Shown: positions 9,560 through 18,140, counted from the stretch's first letter. The stretch is DNA of 40,704 bases from Phycisphaerales bacterium (GCA_025361735.1 JANYKD010000041.1:1-40704); one strand, 5' to 3'. Program-made: numbers and translations. Notes: a model not told the origin generated them from the sequence alone.

Positions 9560-10507
9560 ATGAGCTTATCAGGCGTTCAAGTGCTGGTAACCGGAGGTGC
9601 GGGATTTATCGGACACCACCTTGCCGCCGCGCTCGCAAACCGCGGAGCGCGCGTTCGTGTGCTGGACAACCTGTCCTCGGGCAAGGCCACACGCCTGGAA
9701 AGTCTGGCCGGCCGGGTCGAACTGGTGGTCGGCTCGGTGACGGATTCTCAGGCGCTCGCCCAGGCCGTCCGGAATGTGGAGATTGTCTTTCACGAGGCCG
9801 CACTGGTCAGTGTACCCCAGTCGATCGGCCGGCCGCTGGATTACCAGCTCGTCAACTCAACGGGCACGCTGAATGTCCTGGAAGCCGCGCGCAAAGCCGG
9901 CGTACGACGCGTCATCTACGCCGCCAGCAGTTCGGCCTACGGACCCCAGGAAACGATGCCGCTGGTCGAGTCGATGCGCCCCAATCCGATCAGCCCATAT
10001 GCCGTGACCAAGCTGTCCGGTGAAATGCACTGCTCCGTTTACGCGACCGCTTACGGGATGGAAACCATCAGCCTGCGCTACTTCAACGTCTTTGGCCCGG
10101 GGCAGGATCTCAAGAGCCAGTATGGCGCCCTTATACCCAACGTGGCGACGCGCATGCTGCGTGGCCAGCGCCCGGTCGTGTACGGGGACGGTGAGCAAAC
10201 GCGCGACTTCTGCTTTGTCGGGAATATCGTCGAGGCCAACCTGCTGGCGGCCGAGGCGTCGCGGCTCCCGGGCGCGGTGGTCAACATCGCCTGCGGCCGG
10301 AGCGTGAGCATCAACCACGTCGTGCAACTGACGAACCGGCTGCTGGGATCCGACATCCAGATCGATTACCAGCCCCTGCGCGCGGGAGAAGTCCGCGACT
10401 CGCTGGCGGATATCTCCAGAGCCCGGTCCGTCATCGGCTATGAACCCAAAGTACAGTTTGAAGAAGGACTGGGCCGGGCGATCGAGTTCTATCGCACGCT
10501 GGTGTGA
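9560..10507 (+). CDS. NAD-dependent epimerase/dehydratase, probable UDP-GlcNAc/UDP-glucose 4-epimerase
   Basis: Short-chain dehydrogenase of the extended (sugar-nucleotide) class, 315 residues, a typical length. The Rossmann NAD motif TGGAGFIG is at 11-18, and the catalytic set is S123-S125, Y147 and K151 (YAVTK). The stretch SVPQSIGRP after the NAD domain and RYFNVFGPGQ are typical of GalE/WbpP-like 4-epimerases acting on UDP-hexoses. It is cytoplasmic and probably supplies sugars for surface polysaccharide. The ATG at 9560 follows GGAAGG. It is divergent from the giant exported protein and stands alone. Confidence 0.87.
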   Translation: MSLSGVQVLVTGGAGFIGHHLAAALANRGARVRVLDNLSSGKATRLESLAGRVELVVGSVTDSQALAQAVRNVEIVFHEAALVSVPQSIGRPLDYQLVNSTGTLNVLEAARKAGVRRVIYAASSSAYGPQETMPLVESMRPNPISPYAVTKLSGEMHCSVYATAYGMETISLRYFNVFGPGQDLKSQYGALIPNVATRMLRGQRPVVYGDGEQTRDFCFVGNIVEANLLAAEASRLPGAVVNIACGRSVSINHVVQLTNRLLGSDIQIDYQPLRAGEVRDSLADISRARSVIGYEPKVQFEEGLGRAIEFYRTLV

Positions 10508-10594
10508 GTCCCCGCCGGCGCCCATTGGCAACCGGGTAACATCGACTCGATAGGCCCGAAGGGCCGGCACCGTGCGAGAGGAAGCAACTCGGCA

Positions 10595-11245
10595 TCATTT
10601 CCTTATGCTCTCCAACTGCGCCATGCGCCCGCCCGCCGGTGCCTGTTCGCTCCCAGCCACGACGATCTCCGCCATTACCGGCTCGAATCCCTGGCGGGCG
10701 CTCTTGCCTGGCAGGCGGAGGACCTGCGTTCCCGTGAGCACATCGTGCAGCGCCCGGCCACCGGGGCGGAGGATCAGCGCATAGCCACCGGCCAGCACGA
10801 CGGTGAGCACCTCGCCGATGATCGGCAGGCAAACGTAGTCGATGGGCCGGTCGCGGAAGAAGCTCAAGCCAGTCCAGGCAACAAACTGCTTGACGGCGAT
10901 GATCAGCAGGACCGCATGAACCAGTCCGAGGAGCCGCGGCGAGAACTTGAGCAGATAGCGCAACGCCAGCGTTCCCCGGGCCGCGCGTTCGCCGCCGGGC
11001 GTCATGATCCTCAACCGCAGGATCAGTTTCCCAGGCGAGGCCGCCACGAATATTTCAGTAAGTCCGATCAGCAGCGCCAGGGCATTACCCACGTAAGCGC
11101 TGGTCCACGCAGGGCCGTGTCTGGACGAGCCGATGAAGAGGAGACTGATGGGGATGTAGACGATAGCAAATGCGACCAGATCAATCGACAGTGCAAGAAG
11201 GCGAATATGCGGCGCAACCGGCCGGGCCAATGGAACAGGCAGCAT
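10595..11245 (-). CDS. RDD family membrane protein
   Basis: Membrane protein of 216 residues beginning MLPVPLARPVAPHIRLLALSI. The start at 11245 is chosen over upstream in-frame starts because AAGGAAAGGA lies just before it and the first helix follows soon after. RDD features are the early R..A...D pattern (RLLALSIDLVAFAIVYIP), GLTEIFVAASPGKLILRLRI (the SPGK..LGL-like cytoplasmic motif) and a late RALHDVLTGT sequence typical of the family end. Four to five membrane helices are visible. Function unknown in detail; some relatives act in ion exchange. It stands alone, tail to tail with the epimerase. Confidence 0.75.
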   Translation of the reverse strand: MLPVPLARPVAPHIRLLALSIDLVAFAIVYIPISLLFIGSSRHGPAWTSAYVGNALALLIGLTEIFVAASPGKLILRLRIMTPGGERAARGTLALRYLLKFSPRLLGLVHAVLLIIAVKQFVAWTGLSFFRDRPIDYVCLPIIGEVLTVVLAGGYALILRPGGRALHDVLTGTQVLRLPGKSARQGFEPVMAEIVVAGSEQAPAGGRMAQLESIRK

Positions 11246-11668
11246 AGGAGTCCTTTCCTTGCGAAGTGTCATCCATGACACGCGCAGCATACCGCGCGGC
11301 GGGGACTGAGGGCAACTCGCCGCAACCAAACAGGATGTAACCGCCCGGCGCGCGCCTCGATAACGCCCGGCGGCGTACCACCTCGATCGCAACGGGTAGT
11401 GATTGTAGTTGATAGTTGGTAGTGGAATTCGCATCCGACGTCCGACCACCGGTCATCAGTCATCCTCTTCCTTCATCCGCAGCATCCAGGTTATCCGAGG
11501 TTAATCTCTTCGCACCATCGCCTGTTCGGAACACGCTGGCCTAAGCTGAAGTCTTGACGTGCAAATGAGTGACCAGAAACGTTGCGGATCGCGCCGGGGG
11601 AGAGAACAGGAAAACATCCGCAGAGTCGCGACATCGTTTCACTCGCCTCACCAGTCGAGCGGACCCGC
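11246..11668. other. Intergenic region with no recognised gene
   Basis: It holds the upstream region of the RDD gene and the downstream end of the exported protein gene. The short AT-rich stretch near 11400-11425 could contain promoter elements, but nothing convincing was seen. No tRNA-like fold was recognised. Confidence 0.4.
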
Positions 11669-12649
11669 TCATTTGCCACCGGCCGCCGATACCAGCGCCC
11701 AGTAGAACATCGCGCCACCGGCCGGCACAGAAAACTCGCGATCGTTCGCAAACGCCACCACGGTCTGGCCATTCTTGCGGAAGCCGATGAGTTGCCCCTT
11801 CTTCAGTTCCACCGTCTCGATTGCCTTGCCCTCGTTGGGACTGTTGTCAGCCCATTGCCGCAGCACGAATTTGCCATCCTCCGGTGCCTTGACTGAGGGA
11901 AATTGACGGGAGAAACCCAAGATCAGCGGCGCGCCTCCCGGTCCCGCCCCCTCGGATTGCCTGTACAGAACCCAGTCCATGGCCGCACGCTGATCCTCGG
12001 TCAACTTCGCCCGGATTGCCTTGATCGCCGCCAGTTTCATCACGCCCGTCTTGTACTCGTAGTCATCCTTCAGCTTCATGATCGCCGCGTAATTCTTCTG
12101 GTCTAACCCCTTGACGGCCTGTTTGAAATCCGACGTGAGTTTGGTGCATTCGGTTGCCATGTTTTGTGTGATCCTCCGGCACTCTCCCAATGCCGGATCC
12201 ACCACGCCCAAGCCCTTGAGGACGTCGAAAAACTTGTCTCCTTGGCCATCAAGTAAGCGATCTTCAACTCCTCCTATGGCCGCTTGGTGCAGGACGATCC
12301 ACATCAGGTCCGGATGCCCTTGGAAGAAGGCCTCCACCAGCTTGATCAGCGAACTGGCCTCTTTCGACAGGCGCTCGATGTCGGCGTTGGGGCCTTTGGC
12401 CCTGGCGACGATGTCGTCGGCCGCCTTCCGTAGAGTTTCCACCATTCGCCGCGTGTCCTGCTTGTCCGCCTCGCAGACGTCCGGCCGGACCAATAGCAAA
12501 TCACTTGCCGACTGTGCCTGTGTTGTTCTCATCCAAACGATTCGTCCGATCAAGTTCGTGGCTGGCGGCGGCGGTCCCGGCAACTCGGCCCTCACACCCC
12601 AGCAGAACACACCCAGCAAACTCAGCGCCATCGCTTTGAACATGGTCAT
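11669..12649 (-). CDS. Exported protein of unknown function
   Basis: I do not recognise a family. The 326-residue product starts with a Sec-type signal peptide (MTMFKAMALSLLGVFCWGVRA), so export is likely. After a short proline run (PGPPPP) the middle is helical and charged (residues about 60-210), with an EDQRAAMDWVLYRQ segment reminiscent of the helical LxxxQ repeats in small planctomycete periplasmic proteins. The last ~80 residues (LKKGQLIGFRKNGQTVVAFANDREFSVPAGGAMFYW) look like a small beta domain. The ATG at 12649 is preceded by GAGGAG. It lies next to the insertion sequence but appears intact. Confidence 0.65.
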   Translation of the reverse strand: MTMFKAMALSLLGVFCWGVRAELPGPPPPATNLIGRIVWMRTTQAQSASDLLLVRPDVCEADKQDTRRMVETLRKAADDIVARAKGPNADIERLSKEASSLIKLVEAFFQGHPDLMWIVLHQAAIGGVEDRLLDGQGDKFFDVLKGLGVVDPALGECRRITQNMATECTKLTSDFKQAVKGLDQKNYAAIMKLKDDYEYKTGVMKLAAIKAIRAKLTEDQRAAMDWVLYRQSEGAGPGGAPLILGFSRQFPSVKAPEDGKFVLRQWADNSPNEGKAIETVELKKGQLIGFRKNGQTVVAFANDREFSVPAGGAMFYWALVSAAGGK

Positions 12650-12832
12650 TGTCTCCTCAAATTGTCATCCCCGGACACCCCACAGCATCCGCTTCCACTT
12701 ACTACCGTTGGTCCATCTTTTGTTGCAGTTATTTACAGGGACGCCAGAGCACGGGAATCTTTTCTGGTCTATTGCTTTACCCATCTATCGCATGCTTCGC
12801 GCCGCTTATACTACAACCAATCGCGTAGCTTA

Positions 12833-12860
12833 GGGACCGTAAGGGAATAATGTAAACTAC
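12833..12860 (+). repeat. Left terminal inverted repeat of the ISAzo13 element
   Basis: It pairs with 14091-14118. Shared pattern read inward: GGG, CGTAA, AATAA, GTAAA, with scattered mismatches. Confidence 0.8.
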
Positions 12861-14062
12861 TTACGTCTGGGGCGAATGGTGTAATTCCACTCGCCGTGGA
12901 AGTTATCTGGAGTGAGGTCGATGCTCTGCATCTGCTGGTCGGTGACAACCGTCTTGGGAGGATACGGCTGTTGGTCCAGTTCGCATCGCACCCGCAGACC
13001 TGTGTGGGTGCGCGTGGAAGCGATGAGATTCACAATCGTCGCGTGGCTCAGCAGAGGCCGGCCGCGCCAGTTGCGGGTGATGAACGAAAAGAGCCGGTGC
13101 TCGATCTTGTTCCACTTGCTGGTCCCCGGCGGCAGATGCGACACCTGGATGGCCAAGCCGATCTCATCGGCCAAACGCTGCAGTTCCCATTTCCACAGGC
13201 GAACCCGACTGCCATTACTGCCTCCGCTGTCGGCGGTGATCAGCAGCGACCGGGCCTTGGGATAGGCCCGCTTGCCCATGCGCCGCCACCAGCGGCGGAT
13301 CGTGGCCACCGCGAAGGTTGCCGTGTCGTGGTCGATTCCCACGCTGACCCATCCCGCGTTCCGGGCCATGTCGTACACCCCATAGGGAATGGCCTTGCCC
13401 AGCGTTTTGTCCAGGAAGTCATGAACGCGTACCTCCTCGGGACGGCCCTTGGGCCGCCATTCCCGCCCGGCATTCTTGAAATCGCCCACCAATTCCTTCT
13501 TCTTGGTATCCACCGAGATCGCCGGCTGCCCGCGACGGACGTGCCGTTGCACTTGTCGGTTGATGTGTTCGAACTGCGCGTTGCGGTCTGGATGGTGTGA
13601 TCCCTCTCGCGTCTTGCGGTTGGCCTGCAAACTGTAACCGGCCTCGTGCAGCAGCTGTGCCACCAACGTGTGGCTGACGTCAAAACCACGCTCTGCCAGT
13701 TCGGTCGCCAGTCGCCGCGTGCTCTCGCACGTCCAGCGCAAGGGCGAGTCCGGATCCCCGCGACTCACCGGATCGACCAAGTGCTCCAACGCCTCCGGCA
13801 GTCCCGGCAACAGAAGCGTCGCGGGCTTGCGGCCACCGCCGGGCCAACGAACGCGCCCTGGCGGCAGGGCCTCGCCAACCTCCAGTTCCCGCACGCCCCG
13901 CGCCAAGGTTCTGGATGACATCCCCGTCGCCCGCACTACGGCCGAGAAACCGCCATGACCCGCCGCCTTCGCCTCCGTTGCCGCCCAGATGCGGCGCGAT
14001 CGCTCGTCCATGACCGCCCTTAAGGCAGCATACTTCCGGCGGACGATCTCCTCATCGGACAT
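12857..14062 (-). CDS. ISAzo13 family transposase (Rhodopirellula-type DDE)
   Basis: DDE transposase of 401 residues, full length for the family. The N-terminal helix-turn-helix region (FSAVVRATGMSSRTLARGVREL) precedes the GGGRKP motif and the RNase-H-like core. The catalytic acids visible are D185 (ISVDTKKKELVG), D278 (LLITADSGGSNG) and E321 (WNKIEHRLFSFI), so activity is plausible. The frame runs without stops or shifts between the two terminal repeats, and its end lies within the left repeat. The start at 14062 is the first ATG in a sensible position; a ribosome site is weak. Confidence 0.93.
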   Translation of the reverse strand: MSDEEIVRRKYAALRAVMDERSRRIWAATEAKAAGHGGFSAVVRATGMSSRTLARGVRELEVGEALPPGRVRWPGGGRKPATLLLPGLPEALEHLVDPVSRGDPDSPLRWTCESTRRLATELAERGFDVSHTLVAQLLHEAGYSLQANRKTREGSHHPDRNAQFEHINRQVQRHVRRGQPAISVDTKKKELVGDFKNAGREWRPKGRPEEVRVHDFLDKTLGKAIPYGVYDMARNAGWVSVGIDHDTATFAVATIRRWWRRMGKRAYPKARSLLITADSGGSNGSRVRLWKWELQRLADEIGLAIQVSHLPPGTSKWNKIEHRLFSFITRNWRGRPLLSHATIVNLIASTRTHTGLRVRCELDQQPYPPKTVVTDQQMQSIDLTPDNFHGEWNYTIRPRRK

Positions 14063-14090
14063 GCCACTGCCATCGGCCCGAGGAGGTCTG

Positions 14091-14118
14091 ATAATTTACT
14101 TTATTTCTTTACGAGCCC
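14091..14118 (-). repeat. Right terminal inverted repeat of the ISAzo13 element
   Basis: It pairs with 12833-12860. It lies immediately upstream of the transposase gene, so it probably carries or overlaps its promoter. Confidence 0.8.
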
Positions 14119-14215
14119 TTACTCATTCCCATTGCCCAGCATATCTCACGCAATATCGCAATGATGCATCGTAATCGGGCGTGAGTTTCTTCCGCCGCGA
14201 ATGCAGCGAAAGCAA

Positions 14216-14294
14216 TCTCGCGCAGAGATGCGGGGCCGCAGAGAATACTGTGGCTTGACCCTTCTTCTCCGCGCCGCTGCGCCTCTGCGCGAGA
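14216..14294. repeat. Imperfect inverted repeat (GCGCAGAG type)
   Basis: Arms of about 30 bp at 14216-14245 and 14265-14294 match in reverse complement; the outer 12 bases (TCTCGCGCAGAG) pair perfectly and the rest partly. It could form a long hairpin. A similar solo arm lies at 31879-31920 and a related pair at 32155-32217, so it looks like a dispersed, mobile-type (MITE-like) repeat. Confidence 0.65.
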
Positions 14295-14340
14295 CAATTC
14301 GAAAGGGACACCGACACCACCAGCGTAGGCAGAATGCACT

Positions 14341-14372
14341 CACCCCGGCCCTCTCCCGGAGGGAGAGAGAGA
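14341..14372. repeat. Short hairpin repeat CCCTCTCCCGGAGGGAGAG
   Basis: The sequence CTCTCCCGGAGGGAGAG forms a near-perfect stem just downstream of the ACT gene end. It resembles a widespread CCGGCCCTCTCCC...GGGAGAGGG type intergenic repeat and may also end transcription. Confidence 0.45.
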
Positions 14373-14393
14373 AATGATGCGGCAAGCGGTCAC

Positions 14394-14834
14394 TCACGCT
14401 CCCCGGCCAAAGAGCTTGACGGGATCGATGACGTTGACCTTCTGCTTGTCCAGCGTGCGGATGGCCGTGTCGGGATCCTCGAAACGGAAAATAAGGGTCG
14501 CCTTACCCGTCTTCGGCCCGTCGGTGAAGGCATACATGTATTCGATCGACAGCTTCTGGGCCTCGCAAACCGTGAGCATGTCGGCCAGGCCACCGGGACG
14601 ATCCTCCACATCCAGCGCGAGCACTTCGGTGACGTTGACGACGAAGCCGGCCTTGGTCAGCACGTCCTTGGCCCGCTGCCAGTCCTGGACAATCAGGCGG
14701 AGGATCCCGAACTGCTGGCTGTCGGCCAGGCAGAGCGTCACGATGTTGATGCCCGCCTTGGCCAGCGCATTGATGGGAGCGCTGAGCTGGCCGGCCCGGT
14801 TTTCCAGGAAGAGCGACAGTTGGTTGATCTTCAT
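14394..14834 (-). CDS. Tandem ACT-domain protein
   Basis: Cytoplasmic protein of 146 residues made of two ACT-like ligand-binding folds (about 1-70 and 71-140). Landmarks are LFLENRAGQLSAPINALAKA in the first and DVEDRPGGLADMLTVCEAQK in the second, both with the loop G that in ACT domains binds amino acids. Such proteins are often encoded beside phenylacetate-CoA ligase and indolepyruvate oxidoreductase genes, and here paaK starts 17 bp upstream in the same direction. A regulatory sensor of aromatic amino acids is inferred. Start 14834 (MKINQLSLF) is preferred to an upstream in-frame start that would run into paaK. Confidence 0.85.
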   Translation of the reverse strand: MKINQLSLFLENRAGQLSAPINALAKAGINIVTLCLADSQQFGILRLIVQDWQRAKDVLTKAGFVVNVTEVLALDVEDRPGGLADMLTVCEAQKLSIEYMYAFTDGPKTGKATLIFRFEDPDTAIRTLDKQKVNVIDPVKLFGRGA

Positions 14835-14850
14835 AGTTTGCCCCAGTCCT

Positions 14851-16179
14851 TTATTTGAGTTCCCGTTGATCGAGCACACGAGCCGCCTTGCCTTCGGAGC
14901 GGCGAATGGTCCGCGGCTCCACGAGTGTCACCTTGCAACGAACGCCGAGGGTATGTTCCAGCGAATGGCCGAGCCGGTGCCGCAGCTCCTCCAGTACGCG
15001 GATCTTGTCGGAGAAAGCCTCGGGACCCACTTCGACTTTCACTTCCATCTCGTCCAGGCCCTTCTCGCGGGTCAACACGATCTGGTAGTGCGGCTGCGCG
15101 CCTTCGACGGCCAGCAGGGCGCACTCCACCTGCGAGGGGAAGACGTTCACGCCACGGATGATGAACATGTCGTCCGAGCGGCGCGTGATCCGGTTGATGC
15201 GGCGGATGGTCCGGCCGCAGGCACACGGCTCGTTGATGAGTTTGGTCACATCGCGCGTGCGGTAGCGGATCATCGGCATCGCCTGCTTGCTGAGGGTGGT
15301 CAGAACGAGTTCGCCCTCCGCGCCGTCCGGCAGGACTTCGCAGGTCTTGGGGTCGATGATTTCCGGCAGGAAATGATCCTCAAAGATGTGCAGCCCGGCC
15401 TGGCAACTGCATTCCGACGCCACGCCCGGCCCGATGATCTCGGACAATCCGTAGATGTCGTAGGCCTTGATGCCCGACAGCTGCTGCATGCGTTGCCGCA
15501 TGGCCTCGGACCATGGCTCAGCGCCGAAGACGCCGACACGAAGCCCCTTGGGCCGCGCGCCCATTTCGACGGCCCGCTCCCAGAGGTGCAGGAAGTAGGA
15601 TGGCGTGCAGCAGATGGCCGTCACGCCAAAGTCGGTGAGCACCATCACCTGGCGTTCGGTGTTGCCCCCGGAGATGGGAATCACGGTGGCGCCCAGGGCC
15701 TCGGCCCCGTAGTGGGCGCCCAGGCCGCCGGTGAACAGGCCGTAGCCGTAGGCGTTCTGCACAACGTCGCCGCGATGCACGCCGCAGGCCGCGAAGGTGC
15801 GAACCATGACGTTCTGCCAGACGGCCACGTCGGCCTGGGTGTAGGCAACAACGATCGGCTTGCCGGTCGTGCCCGACGAAGCGTGCAGGCGGACGATCTC
15901 CTCCATGGGCGAGGCGAACAGGCCGAACGGATAGGTATCGCGCAGATCGGTCTTGATCGTGAACGGCAGTTTCGCGGCATCGGCGAGCTTGGTGATGTGC
16001 TCGGGCCGCAGGCCGCGTTCATCCATGCGCGAACGAAACAGCTTCACATGGTCGTAGGCACGCTGCACGGTCGCCTTGAGCCGGCGAAGTTGAACGTCCT
16101 CAAGTTGTTTTCGCGGCAGGTAATCCGGCGCACTGGCCGAATTGAAACCCTCGCCCACGTCATTGCAACTGGTCTGCAT
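14851..16179 (-). CDS. paaK: Phenylacetate-CoA ligase (PaaK-type)
   Basis: ATP-dependent adenylating enzyme making CoA thioesters of phenylacetate or related aryl acids; 442 residues, typical length. The AMP-binding P-loop-like motif SSGTTGKP is at 101-108, followed by the family sequences GYGLFTGGLGAHYGAEALG, YDIYGLSEIIGPG and the late hinge YRTRDVT. The C-terminal AMP-binding_C_2 domain with GVNVFPSQVE is complete. It is co-directional with and adjacent to the ACT gene, and downstream of the thioesterase/iorB pair, a context typical of archaeal and bacterial aryl-pyruvate oxidation loci. Confidence 0.93.
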   Translation of the reverse strand: MQTSCNDVGEGFNSASAPDYLPRKQLEDVQLRRLKATVQRAYDHVKLFRSRMDERGLRPEHITKLADAAKLPFTIKTDLRDTYPFGLFASPMEEIVRLHASSGTTGKPIVVAYTQADVAVWQNVMVRTFAACGVHRGDVVQNAYGYGLFTGGLGAHYGAEALGATVIPISGGNTERQVMVLTDFGVTAICCTPSYFLHLWERAVEMGARPKGLRVGVFGAEPWSEAMRQRMQQLSGIKAYDIYGLSEIIGPGVASECSCQAGLHIFEDHFLPEIIDPKTCEVLPDGAEGELVLTTLSKQAMPMIRYRTRDVTKLINEPCACGRTIRRINRITRRSDDMFIIRGVNVFPSQVECALLAVEGAQPHYQIVLTREKGLDEMEVKVEVGPEAFSDKIRVLEELRHRLGHSLEHTLGVRCKVTLVEPRTIRRSEGKAARVLDQRELK

Positions 16180-16210
16180 ATTCGTACTCCTCTCACCATT
16201 CTCTGCAATT

Positions 16211-16346
16211 GAAACACAGAGATCACAGAGACGCTTCTGGTTGCGTGGATCTGACGAGTATCAGTCCGTTTCGCTTGTCGACAATAGCCTCTCGTTCGCA
16301 GTCCAACATTCGGCGTCCAACAGAGTCTCTGTGCTCTCTGTGTTTC
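16211..16346. repeat. Imperfect inverted repeat, CACAGAGA family (copy 1)
   Basis: The 22-bp arms at 16211-16232 and 16325-16346 pair with one mismatch; they read GAAACACAGAGA then CACAGAGAC. The 92-bp interior is unrelated. It lies between iorB and paaK, so it splits what would otherwise be a compact operon. Copies 2 and 3 are at 18141-18204 and 31988-32120. Confidence 0.8.
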
Positions 16347-16358
16347 ATCTGAATTCAT

Positions 16359-16847
16359 TCACGCCAGACTTCGTCCCATCTCAAACGCCTTCACATTCGC
16401 CTCCATGCCCTTTTCGGGCAAGGCTGCTTTCAAGGCTTCCTGCCAGAGTGCCTCCGGCAGGTCCAGGTGCTTGCTGAGCATACCGATCAGCGCGATGTTG
16501 AGCGAGCGTTTGCTGGGCAGGTCGTTCTCGTTGACCATCTCCGGGCGGATCAGCACGCCGCCGGGCTTGAGCACCGGCAGGTTGTTGTCCACCTGATCGG
16601 ACGAAAGGATCACCAGGAAATCGGCCGCACCGGCCGGAACCATCGGCGACAGCACGCGGGCGCCGAAACGCACATCGCTGGCGACCGAACCGCCGCGCTG
16701 GCTCATGCCGTGGACCTCGGCCTTCTTGACATCGAGCCCGGCGCGGAAAGCCGCGTCGGCCAGGATGTCGGACGCCTTGACCACGCCCTGCCCGCCGAGG
16801 CCGGCGATCACCACATTTGTCACTTTACCTGCCATCTCACTACTCAT
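16359..16847 (-). CDS. iorB: Indolepyruvate ferredoxin oxidoreductase beta subunit
   Basis: Gamma-type pyruvate:ferredoxin oxidoreductase domain (POR), 162 residues. Family marks are GLGGQGVVKASDILADAAF near the N-terminus and AEVHGMSQRGGSVASDVRFG after it. In the known enzyme IorB works with the larger thiamine-diphosphate subunit IorA to oxidise aryl-pyruvates to aryl-acetyl-CoA. Start 16847 is chosen because ATGA overlaps the stop of the upstream thioesterase gene (translational coupling) and GGAG precedes it; a longer GTG start at 16877 lacks this. No iorA gene is visible in the window. Confidence 0.9.
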   Translation of the reverse strand: MSSEMAGKVTNVVIAGLGGQGVVKASDILADAAFRAGLDVKKAEVHGMSQRGGSVASDVRFGARVLSPMVPAGAADFLVILSSDQVDNNLPVLKPGGVLIRPEMVNENDLPSKRSLNIALIGMLSKHLDLPEALWQEALKAALPEKGMEANVKAFEMGRSLA

Positions 16848-17257
16848 GAATTCTCCGTAAGCAATTCCGTCAACCACGCCGGGCAGCGAATCGGCCGCCC
16901 GGATGCATCCGTGATCGCATGCACCGTATGCCCGTCGACCACTTTCGCGCCGCTCGCCTGGACGATCACCATGTCAAACCTCAGGCTCGCCCGGCCACTC
17001 ACACTGATTCGCGTGTCCACAATCAGCAAATCGTCATACTTCGCCCGGCCGCGATAATGGACATGCGCCTCGATCAACGGCAAAAACGCGCCGCGTTTCT
17101 CGAATTCCGCATAGGGAAGGCCGAGTGCCCGCATGGCCTCGGTTCGCCCGCACTCGAACCACTCGAGTGCCCGCGAGTTGTAGAACGTCCCGAGTTGGTC
17201 CGTCTCGCTGTAGCGAACACGAAGTTCCATCCTGTGCTGCAAACGGTCCAACGGCAT
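16844..17257 (-). CDS. Acyl-CoA thioesterase, 4HBT/YbgC type
   Basis: Hotdog-fold thioesterase of 137 residues. The active-site stretch is RYSETDQLGTFYNSRALEWFE, which matches the RYxETDxxGxxYhxxY motif with its catalytic Asp; the second strand block HVHYRGRAKYDDLLIV is also typical. It hydrolyses an acyl- or aryl-CoA. ATG 17257 has GGAG 8 bp upstream. Its stop overlaps the iorB start (ATGA), suggesting that the two act on the same CoA ester pool. Confidence 0.88.
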   Translation of the reverse strand: MPLDRLQHRMELRVRYSETDQLGTFYNSRALEWFECGRTEAMRALGLPYAEFEKRGAFLPLIEAHVHYRGRAKYDDLLIVDTRISVSGRASLRFDMVIVQASGAKVVDGHTVHAITDASGRPIRCPAWLTELLTENS

Positions 17258-17400
17258 GCGAACGCTCCGGACAATACAACCTTGGGAACAAACAGGGGAC
17301 TATTGTATCTTGTCCGCACAGGGCCGCCACCCCGGTCTCTCACGCTATTACGGAGTCACAGGACCACGCATTGGGGCCTGGCGGACTCCGAGAACTGGCT

Positions 17401-17425
17401 CGGAGTTCACGCTTGTAGCGTGTCT
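17401..17425. repeat. Short hairpin repeat CACGCTnnnAGCGTG (copy 1)
   Basis: The 15-base stem-loop at 17408-17422 sits within CGGAGTTCACGCTT..AGCGTGTCT. The same block is found at 31001-31024 with one changed spacer. A partial reverse copy (GCGTGAACT) follows at about 17447-17455. Confidence 0.6.
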
Positions 17426-17542
17426 GCTGGGCAACGACCGGCTAACGCGTGAACTTAGCACGGGACAGGCCAAATGCGATGCGGCGATAGGCCCACCGCG
17501 ACCGCGATTGCCGGTATCATCCAATCGGATACGATTCTCCGC

Positions 17543-18112
17543 GTGATCTTTCGCTACCTCCGTTCCCGCCTCCACCGCGTGCTGAACCTCTCCTTCCTCG
17601 CGGCCATCTCGCTGCTGCTGTTCATCGGGCTGGGTTGCTTGTGGGAGTGGCCGACGCGGGTAAGCAATCAGCTCACATACACCCGATCCTCGGGCCAATC
17701 GGTGAAACCCGGCATGGTTCCGCGACGGTTCTATCTCTTCTTGGAAATCCCTTGGGCTATTCCCCGAAACGATCCGTCTGGCTGGTCTTGCACATCCAAA
17801 CAATGGGATCCAGAACAACTACCCGAGTTCTGGCCAACGATGTGGAGAGATTCGTGGCTTGGCTTCAATCTATTCTGTCAGGCCCGCCGGCATGACAACG
17901 GCGGACACCATATTGTCAGGGCAACGATCCCCCTCTGGTTCCCCATGGTCTTGGCGCTGATTACTCCCGTCTGCTGGCTGCGTCGCTGGAGGCGGCAGGC
18001 CCGTCGCGTGCGGCTGGGGCTCTGTCTCCACTGTGGCTACGACCTCCGCGTTACACCGGACTCCACCGGCCCGCGCCTCCCGCGATGCCCGGAATGCGGG
18101 CATGAGTCGTAG
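17543..18112 (+). CDS. Membrane protein with C-terminal zinc ribbon, planctomycete type
   Basis: Unknown function. The start is probably GTG 17543 (VIFRYLRSRLHRVL), which gives 189 residues; an ATG at 17474 would add a hydrophilic 23-residue N-terminus. Two membrane helices are visible, near residues 17-33 (LSFLAAISLLLFIGLGCL) and 128-143 (LWFPMVLALITPVCW). The C-terminal tail is a CxxCGYDLR...RCPECG zinc ribbon typical of small Phycisphaerae membrane proteins of unknown role. The zinc ribbon faces the cytoplasm if the N-terminus does. Confidence 0.62.
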   Translation: MIFRYLRSRLHRVLNLSFLAAISLLLFIGLGCLWEWPTRVSNQLTYTRSSGQSVKPGMVPRRFYLFLEIPWAIPRNDPSGWSCTSKQWDPEQLPEFWPTMWRDSWLGFNLFCQARRHDNGGHHIVRATIPLWFPMVLALITPVCWLRRWRRQARRVRLGLCLHCGYDLRVTPDSTGPRLPRCPECGHES

Positions 18113-18140
18113 CCGCCTTCCGCAATTACATACAGATGAC

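Larger units (their letters stand above)
12833..14118 (-). mobile_element. Complete ISAzo13-family insertion sequence (~1286 bp)
   Basis: A single-transposase element. The left end (GGGACCGTAAGGGAATAATG, from 12833) and the reverse complement of the right end (GGGCTCGTAAAGAAATAAAG, from 14118) align over about 28 bp with a few mismatches, giving terminal inverted repeats. TTA is present directly outside both ends (12830-12832 and 14119-14121), a 3-bp target duplication, which fits what is known of this family. The intact transposase frame and matching target duplication suggest a fairly recent insertion. It sits between the exported protein gene and the ACT gene and breaks no recognised gene. 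Confidence 0.85.

Noticed and set aside
14374-16212. Plus-strand 612-codon frame
   Set aside because: It is the antisense of the ACT and paaK genes.
16211-16346. CRISPR array
   Set aside because: The repeats are inverted, only two arms per site, and interiors vary in length; there are no regularly spaced direct repeats or cas genes.
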